Shown: positions 63,863 to 64,000 of the stretch, one piece after another
How the letters are laid out: each line of letters begins with the position of its first letter
Position numbering within the stretch: the first letter of the stretch is position 1
Assembly: GCA_947063875.1 (NCBI GenBank)
Contig: CAMSTY010000006.1
Span: forward strand, 1-64,000
DNA: 64,000 bases
Origin: an uncultured bacterium
GTDB lineage: Bacteria > Bacillota > Clostridia > Lachnospirales > Lachnospiraceae
Direction of reading: 5' to 3'
Translations under genes and position numbers: made by a program
The notes under the pieces: generated by a model
Database searches by the model: none
Told to the model about the DNA's origin: nothing
What the model saw: only the letters and a program-made list of their open reading frames with translations

Positions 63863-64000
63863 CTAGCGATATCCGGCAATTTCCAGATAACGCAGCTCCA
63901 GAATATCGTCCATGGTAACGTCCGGATTGGACAAAAGGTCATTATCCTTCATAAATTCCAGGACCTCGCCCAGCACTTTCAAATCCTGCTCGGTCAGATT
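63863..64000 (-). CDS. SsuA-type binding protein, C-terminal fragment (runs out of the window)
   Basis: The last 45 codons in frame to the TAG at 63863 encode NLTEQDLKVLGEVLEFMKDN and LELRYLEIAGYR, typical of the C-terminal helix of NMT1/sulfonate binding proteins. The start lies beyond base 64000. The gene is the first visible member of the importer operon, 55 bp before the permease. Confidence 0.75.
   Translation of the reverse strand, partial: NLTEQDLKVLGEVLEFMKDNDLLSNPDVTMDDILELRYLEIAGYR

Overview
The window looks like the chromosome of a Gram-positive anaerobe of class Clostridia, most likely family Lachnospiraceae. Signs of this are the ribosomal protein L27 with a Prp-cleaved N-terminal extension, the gene order rplU-prp-rpmA-obgE-yhbY-nadD-yqeK-rsfS, AAGGAGG ribosome binding sites throughout, the paired L-serine dehydratase genes sdaAB/sdaAA, and many gut-clostridial families. 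It has no phage, no complete insertion sequence, no CRISPR array and no rRNA. The species assignment is inference.

Layout. 1-3700: two cell-envelope genes (LytR-CpsA-Psr protein and a secreted NlpC/P60 hydrolase with a repeat linker). 3790-5740: glmS with its own promoter and a terminator-like hairpin. 5773-14079 (minus): a housekeeping block of ribosome assembly, NAD synthesis, ribosomal proteins, RNase G and a radical-SAM pair. 14363-15542: remnants of two ABC-2 permeases. 15493-25319: the most unusual region, described below. 25394-29353: an unknown membrane protein, a DUF255 thioredoxin-fold protein and a small HTH protein. 29656-30153: two adjacent tRNA-Lys genes and a short transcription unit that may encode a 44-residue protein. 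30320-34795: a hemerythrin-receiver fusion, then a scarred region with broken AraC and GH1 genes, then a lipoprotein and an HxlR regulator. 34754-37063: an SOS-type block (dinB with two LexA-type boxes, SRAP peptidase). 37180-40329: poorly known small genes. 40762-43440: pgi and cysK. 43723-50868: hybrid histidine kinase, thiM-thiE and a chemoreceptor. 51522-56551: serine dehydratase, a SIR2-like protein, an inositol-phosphatase-family protein and a MATE pump. 56564-64000: AEC transporter, aromatic-type amino acid decarboxylase, LysR regulator, a glutamine-hydrolase-family protein lacking its nucleophile, a 5'-nucleotidase and a second SsuABC-type importer cut off by the window end.

The strongest candidate for an undescribed system is the divergent locus at 15493-25319. 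Leftward runs a tightly overlapping operon: a NifH-like iron protein, two different NifD/NifK-fold proteins, then binding protein, permease and ATPase of a FecBCD-type metal-chelate importer. No nifB, nifE, nifN or nitrogenase accessory gene is present. Rightward runs a cysteine-rich 206-residue protein resembling part of the [FeFe]-hydrogenase catalytic domain, followed by an SsuABC/TauABC-type importer. The shared 351-bp promoter region has a strong promoter for each direction, two exact GTTAG-N6-CTAAC palindromes plus an imperfect third copy, and a separate perfect palindrome between the -35 and -10 of the rightward promoter. My inference is that a two-component nitrogenase-like reductase acts on a small molecule brought in by one or both importers, under one regulator. 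The substrate cannot be read from the sequence.

Other points of interest are a thiM leader with promoter and intrinsic terminator but no recognisable TPP riboswitch, a gamma-glutamyl hydrolase homologue with Gly in place of the catalytic Cys, and a decarboxylase closely resembling gut tryptophan/aromatic amino acid decarboxylases next to a likely exporter and a divergent LysR regulator.
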